Part shown: positions 60,035-64,000 of the stretch, piece by piece
How the letters are laid out: each line of letters begins with the position of its first letter
Position numbering within the stretch: the stretch's first letter is position 1
Source: Bradyrhizobium icense
GTDB lineage: Bacteria > Pseudomonadota > Alphaproteobacteria > Rhizobiales > Xanthobacteraceae
NCBI RefSeq assembly: GCF_001693385.1
Contig: NZ_CP016428.1
Span: 6,448,001-6,512,000 of the forward strand
Reading direction: 5' to 3'
Length of the DNA: 64,000 nt
Notes under the pieces: generated by a model
Databases searched by the model: none
What the model was told of the DNA's origin: nothing
What the model saw: the letters and a program-made list of their open reading frames with translations, nothing else
Program-made: the position numbers and the translations under genes

Positions 60035-60547
60035 ATGCGATGGGATGCCCTTGAAGAAGAGCCGTGTTCGATGGCCCGCACTATCGGCGTGATCGGTGAC
60101 CGTTGGACCCTTCTTATCCTGCGCGAATGCTTCCTGCGCACGCGCCGCTTCGAAGGATTTCAGTCCGCGCTGGGGATCACACGGCATTTGCTCGCCGAGC
60201 GGCTGAAGAAACTGGTCCGGCAAGGCGTGCTGCGCCGCATTCCCTATCAGGAGTCGCCCAAGCGGCATGAATACATCCTTACCCAGAAGGGACTCGATCT
60301 CTATCCGATCATGATGGCGATCGTGCATTGGGGCGACACGCACATGGTCGACGAACGCGGGCGGCCGTTGCTGCACCAGCACCGCAAATGCGGCAAGAAC
60401 TTCGATCCAGTCATGGTGTGCTCGGAGTGCGGCGAGCCGCTTTCGGCCAAGGAGGTTCATACCCACCCCGGCCCCGGTGCCCGAAGCACCCCGGCAACAA
60501 AGGCGCCAGAGAAGCCGAAGGCAAAGCCGCGCCGCAAAGCCGCTTGA
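60035..60547 (+). CDS. HxlR-family winged-helix transcriptional regulator
   Basis: 170 residues. The family signature is intact: CSMARTIGVIGDRWTLLILR, then ECFLRTRRFEGFQSALGITR and HLLAERLKKLVRQGVLRRIP. The Cys at residue 12 is at the position of the redox- or quinone-sensing Cys in several HxlR members. The C-terminal part has an unusual C-x2-C pair (MVCSECGEPL) and a basic Pro/Lys tail. It likely controls the surrounding catabolic genes; two matching palindromes stand in nearby promoters. AGGAAA precedes the ATG. Confidence 0.92.
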   Translation: MRWDALEEEPCSMARTIGVIGDRWTLLILRECFLRTRRFEGFQSALGITRHLLAERLKKLVRQGVLRRIPYQESPKRHEYILTQKGLDLYPIMMAIVHWGDTHMVDERGRPLLHQHRKCGKNFDPVMVCSECGEPLSAKEVHTHPGPGARSTPATKAPEKPKAKPRRKAA

Positions 60548-60660
60548 GGTGGCGCTCACCTAGGACATGACATCGTAGGCCTCGCTCCAGCAGTTTGCAG
60601 CCTAAGGGAATATCCGCAGGCGCCGTCCGGCGGACACGAGATGTCCGGCAACGGTCGCTT

Positions 60661-62463
60661 TTAGACCCGGACAACATCTCGACTTGCTTCGTTGCAGTAG
60701 AGACGTTCGACCTGTTCGGAGCGATGTTTCAGCACAGCACGTTGATTGACGTAGGCCTTGTCGGTGATTTCTCCCGCCGCCAGTGACGGTGGATCCTTTA
60801 GCAGGGAGAATGAACAGATTCTTTCGCTGCTTCCAACAGTATCGTTGTATTCCTGAAAACGATCTTTCAGAAATTGAATCACGAGAGGGTTGCAGGTTAG
60901 ATCCGAGGCTGGGGTCTTGGAAATCCGCGCGGCTTCGGTCGGGTTCAGCCAGCAGAGCAGCGCGCACGATTCACGATTTTCTCCCGCAACGACAATGTCC
61001 AGCAATACGCCCCGCGTTGCAGCCAGGACTGCCGCGCGCATATTCCCGATCGAGACCCATGTGCCGTTCGCGAGCTTGAAGTTCTCGGAAATTCTGCCTG
61101 TAAAACGCAGCCCAAGCTCCGGCTTCTGAGGATCCAGAAACGAGACGGTGTCGCCGATGCGATAGAACCCTTCCTCATCGAACGCCTTTTCCGTCAGATC
61201 CGGCCTTCCGAGATAACCGGGGGTAACGTTGGGACCCTTGACCCTTGCCTCGTAAGTATCGGAAACGGGGATCAGCTTCAGTTGCAGACCCGGCGCGGGA
61301 AGACCAATCTCTCCCGGCTGGTCGGTCGCCCAATGGGTCGTACTGATTGTCGGGGCCGTTTCGGTGGTGCCGTAGCCCGACATGACCGGAATTCGCCGGC
61401 CGGTGATCGACGATGTCAGCCGATAGAGTTTTTCGAGCGTGCCCTGCGAGATTGCAGCCCCGGCATAGCTCAATCTATCCATCCGCTTGAACACGGCGGC
61501 GCCAAGGTCGAGATCGTTCTCGATCGCGTCACACAAGAGGTTATAGCCGGCAGGCACGTTGAACATGGCGGTCGGCGAAATCTCCTTGAGATTCGCGATC
61601 GTCTTGTGGAAGAGCTGAGGCAGCGGCCGGCCATCGTCGATGTAGAGCGTCCCGCCATTCCTCAGAATGCTGTGAAGGATTACGTTGCTGCCCATCGTAT
61701 GGTGCCAAGGCAGCCACTCAACCTGGACCGGCGCCTCCGGAGACGACACCAGCAGACTCCCCATTTGCAGGGAGCTCGCCATCATGCGGTGGGTGTTGAG
61801 CACGCCTTTGGGGAAACCGGTCGAGCCGGACGTAAAGAGTATCTTTGCGACAGCGTCGCAAGACACCGCACCTGACGCACGCTCGAATCCGTCGCTCCCG
61901 CTTCGGGCGGTCAGAGCCTGGAAAAGCACCGTGTCCGGCGCGCCATCGACGCTGATCCAGGTCGCGGCTGCCAGTTCGGGAATGGAGCGGCCCGCAGAAA
62001 AGCCGCGTCCGCTCTGAACGAAAACGAAATTCGGGCGTAGTGTTTCTGCGATGTCCTTTAAACGAGCCAGGCCGCCGGGCATCAGCGTGTAGTTTGGCGA
62101 TATTGGCGCCAGGATTACCCCAATCGACATCGCGGCAAACGAGATCACCGCGCTCTCGATGGAGTTTCCTGAAAGTACCGCCAGCTTGTCAGCCGGCTTT
62201 GCGCCCATATCGATCAGACTTTGGCCGACCGCCTGAACCTGCAGCCATGCTTCGCGATAGGTGATCTCGTCCCATCCCCCCTTCGCATTGCGGTGTGCAA
62301 GAAAAATTCTATCCGGAGCGGAATTTGCCCAGGTCGGAAGAAAATCCGTGATACGCCAGTCACACTTCCCCAACTCAACGGGCGAGCTCAATACGAGCGT
62401 GCCGTCGGTTCGGCGCTCTATGGAAAGCTCCCTCGGCGCAAACGCCAGTGGCTTCGTCGACAT
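60661..62463 (-). CDS. Feruloyl-CoA synthase-like acyl-CoA ligase
   Basis: 600 residues, the size of feruloyl-CoA synthases. The P-loop is KILFTSGSTGFPKGVLNTHR, the A5 region is PVMSGYGTTETAPTISTTHW, and A8 is FYRIGDTVSFLDPQ then GLRFTGRISENFKLANGTWV, as I recall for that group. It turns hydroxycinnamic or similar aromatic acids into CoA thioesters. The catalytic Lys near the C-terminus may be in ITDKAYVNQRAVLKHR. The next gene upstream encodes an ABC binding protein that could bring in the substrate. The exact acid is not certain. Confidence 0.88.
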   Translation of the reverse strand: MSTKPLAFAPRELSIERRTDGTLVLSSPVELGKCDWRITDFLPTWANSAPDRIFLAHRNAKGGWDEITYREAWLQVQAVGQSLIDMGAKPADKLAVLSGNSIESAVISFAAMSIGVILAPISPNYTLMPGGLARLKDIAETLRPNFVFVQSGRGFSAGRSIPELAAATWISVDGAPDTVLFQALTARSGSDGFERASGAVSCDAVAKILFTSGSTGFPKGVLNTHRMMASSLQMGSLLVSSPEAPVQVEWLPWHHTMGSNVILHSILRNGGTLYIDDGRPLPQLFHKTIANLKEISPTAMFNVPAGYNLLCDAIENDLDLGAAVFKRMDRLSYAGAAISQGTLEKLYRLTSSITGRRIPVMSGYGTTETAPTISTTHWATDQPGEIGLPAPGLQLKLIPVSDTYEARVKGPNVTPGYLGRPDLTEKAFDEEGFYRIGDTVSFLDPQKPELGLRFTGRISENFKLANGTWVSIGNMRAAVLAATRGVLLDIVVAGENRESCALLCWLNPTEAARISKTPASDLTCNPLVIQFLKDRFQEYNDTVGSSERICSFSLLKDPPSLAAGEITDKAYVNQRAVLKHRSEQVERLYCNEASRDVVRV

Positions 62464-62652
62464 CGAAATGATCTCCTGAATTAGCGGCCCGGCCGATCGA
62501 GCGCGCTACACGCGCTTCGCCACTCCTGATGCGCATCGCTGCTGGGCCCGCCCCTATGGACAGCGCGAGCTGTCAATTGGTCTTCGGGCCGACCGGTCGA
62601 CAGTTCGCATCAACGCGCGAACTGCCGCACCCGTCGCTTCGCCGATGCGAGA

Positions 62653-63852
62653 TCACTCGGACCTGGCGTCCAGCACTTCCCCGAAAGCTTGCCAGCTCGT
62701 GCCGGTCCATCGCTGCAACCGCATCTGCGTCCAGATCATGTTCTCGACGTCGCTGGTGTTGACCTTGATGCCAGGCAGCGCAGTCGGAACGACGAAGTCC
62801 TTCAGGTTCTTGGCCTGAGCAAGAATATTCTTGCGGGACAGGTCACTGCCGCATTGCTTTAGAATCTGCTCGAGCAGGATGCCTTGCTGATAGCCCGTGA
62901 GATAGCTGCCGTTGGTGATATCGGCGCCCTGCAAATATTTGTCAAAGAACACCCTATAGGCCTGCATGCCCGGGTCATCTTTCCATGCCGGATCCAGAAT
63001 ATCCTTGTTGGTGGTGCCGACGATCACGCCGACCGATTTGTCGAGACCGGCGGGCGCGAGTGTGCCTCCGACCGAGCTGGATGGGAAGTTGAGGATCACG
63101 GTCGCCTTCCAGCCGATCACCGAGGCTTGCCGGATCGCCTGCGCGGCAAACTTCGGTGTGCCGGCGATCACGAGAGCGTCCGCACCGGAGCTCTTCAGAT
63201 TGACCACCTGTGAATCAACCGTCGGTTCAGTGACCTCATAGGAAGCGGTCACGATCTTTCGGTCGAAATCCTTGCCGAGAAACGCCTTGAAGGCGTTGAC
63301 GTAGTCTTTGCCGAGATCGTCATTCTGATAGAGGATGGCATACTTGGCGTTTGGCAGCGCCTTCGTCAGATATTTGGCGTAGATCTTTCCTTCGGTGTCG
63401 TAGCTGACAAGACCTATCGTCGTCAGCGGGTAATTCGCGACGTCAGTAAATTTGGATGACCCGCTGATAATTGCGATGCTGGGCACGCCTTTCGACCGCA
63501 GATATTTTGCCGTAGCCGAGATGCCGGGAGTGCCGAGCTGGCCGAACATGAACGACACTTCGTCGCTCTCAACGAGTTTGCGGACGTGCTCCACCGCTTT
63601 GGGAGGGCTGTATGCGTCGTCATACGCGATGTAGTTGATCTTGCGACCGTTAATGCCGCCGCGGTCGTTGACCGACTGAACATAGGCCATAACTCCCCTG
63701 CCCACGAGACCGATCGATGAGGCCGGCCCGCTGAAGGGAAAAACGCCGCCAATCTTAATCTCGGTCGCTGTAACTCCGGGCTCTTCGGCCGCGAATGCCG
63801 GGCCGCCTAAAAGTAACGCCAGAGCCGCTACGATCTTCCATTTTATCAACAT
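62653..63852 (-). CDS. ABC importer substrate-binding protein (HAAT/LivK-like)
   Basis: 399 residues; GGAGG stands five bases before the ATG. The signal peptide is MLIKWKIVAALALLLGGPAF then AAE. The periplasmic binding fold shows EIKIGGVFPFSGPASSIGLV, DDAYSPPKAVEHVRKLVESD, and MFGQLGTPGISATAKYLRSK. It probably binds an aromatic acid or similar compound for the catabolic island. No permease or ATPase follows within the window. A broken copy of a related gene's end lies right upstream. Confidence 0.93.
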   Translation of the reverse strand: MLIKWKIVAALALLLGGPAFAAEEPGVTATEIKIGGVFPFSGPASSIGLVGRGVMAYVQSVNDRGGINGRKINYIAYDDAYSPPKAVEHVRKLVESDEVSFMFGQLGTPGISATAKYLRSKGVPSIAIISGSSKFTDVANYPLTTIGLVSYDTEGKIYAKYLTKALPNAKYAILYQNDDLGKDYVNAFKAFLGKDFDRKIVTASYEVTEPTVDSQVVNLKSSGADALVIAGTPKFAAQAIRQASVIGWKATVILNFPSSSVGGTLAPAGLDKSVGVIVGTTNKDILDPAWKDDPGMQAYRVFFDKYLQGADITNGSYLTGYQQGILLEQILKQCGSDLSRKNILAQAKNLKDFVVPTALPGIKVNTSDVENMIWTQMRLQRWTGTSWQAFGEVLDARSE

Positions 63853-63927
63853 TGGTCATCCTCCCAATCGCGATGCACCTTCCGGGCACGTGATTCCTAT
63901 TTGTTTTGTCGCCGGCTACGTCCCTCG

Positions 63928-64000
63928 TCACTGGGAGCCGGCATCGAGAATTTCGCTGAACTGGCCCAGCGCCTAATTGTCCAACGCTGCAACCGGCACA
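63928..64000 (-). pseudogene. 3' end of another substrate-binding protein gene, frameshifted (cut by window edge)
   Basis: On the minus strand, one frame gives RLQRWTIRRW and the next, one base shifted, gives QFSEILDAGSQ then TGA. The end of the intact binding protein reads RLQRWTGTSWQAFGEVLDA then RSE, so the two are related and one base seems to be missing here. The gene continues beyond the window, so whether the rest is intact is not known. Confidence 0.6.

Overview
The window looks like chromosome from a Bradyrhizobium-type alphaproteobacterium (Bradyrhizobiaceae). The support is high GC, dense operons of aromatic and acyl-CoA catabolism genes, LivFGHMK-type ABC importers, several interspersed palindromic repeats of the kind common in that group, and an alphaproteobacterial LexA box (GTTC-N7-GTTC) upstream of dinB. 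This assignment rests on recalled family resemblance; no search was run. No rRNA, tRNA, CRISPR array or intact insertion sequence was seen.

Region by region. 1-7.7 kb: CoA-thioester catabolism (partial FAD monooxygenase, a monooxygenase/Old-Yellow-Enzyme fusion, enoyl-CoA hydratase, SDR, CaiB/BaiF CoA-transferase, DapA-family protein), interrupted by a repeat-rich gap at 4.65-5.52 kb. 7.8-13.3 kb: envelope and lipid genes (YihY/BrkB, DUF3750, a PLD-VTT fusion translationally coupled to an EEP-family hydrolase) and small proteins. 13.5-23.8 kb: a self-contained type I secretion locus. It holds an ABC exporter, an HlyD adaptor, a GNAT-TPR protein, two very unusual acidic repeat proteins that are candidate substrates, a divergent helical protein and a LuxR-type regulator with a degenerate receiver. 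24.1-36.9 kb: a thiolase scar, an RpoH-like sigma factor, small exported proteins, an OmpR/HK two-component pair, an RND efflux adaptor and pump, and an MHYT-PAS hybrid histidine kinase. 37.1-38.7 kb: dinB under a LexA box, and a small ORF.

38.9-47.4 kb: a likely hydroaromatic (shikimate/quinate-type) uptake and catabolism cluster. A branched-chain-type ABC importer lies between a 3-dehydroshikimate dehydratase/HPPD-like fusion and a shikimate-dehydrogenase-family protein, next to a LysR regulator. 47.7-64 kb: a CoA-dependent catabolic island. It contains a thiolase, an operon of nitronate monooxygenase, thiolase, two acyl-CoA dehydrogenases, SDR and acyl-CoA ligase, a divergent SDR-GST pair, a CoA-transferase with a 2-hydroxychromene-2-carboxylate-isomerase-like protein, an HxlR regulator, a feruloyl-CoA-synthase-like ligase, and an ABC substrate-binding protein followed by a frameshifted relic of another.

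The best candidates for undescribed biology are two. The first is the type I secretion locus, with its [VIL]-[DE]-N-x tetrapeptide-repeat protein and its 643-residue companion. The second is the 49-60 kb catabolic island, where two divergent promoter regions share a GTTC-N7-GAAC palindrome and a GCGCYACCCATA element beside an HxlR regulator.
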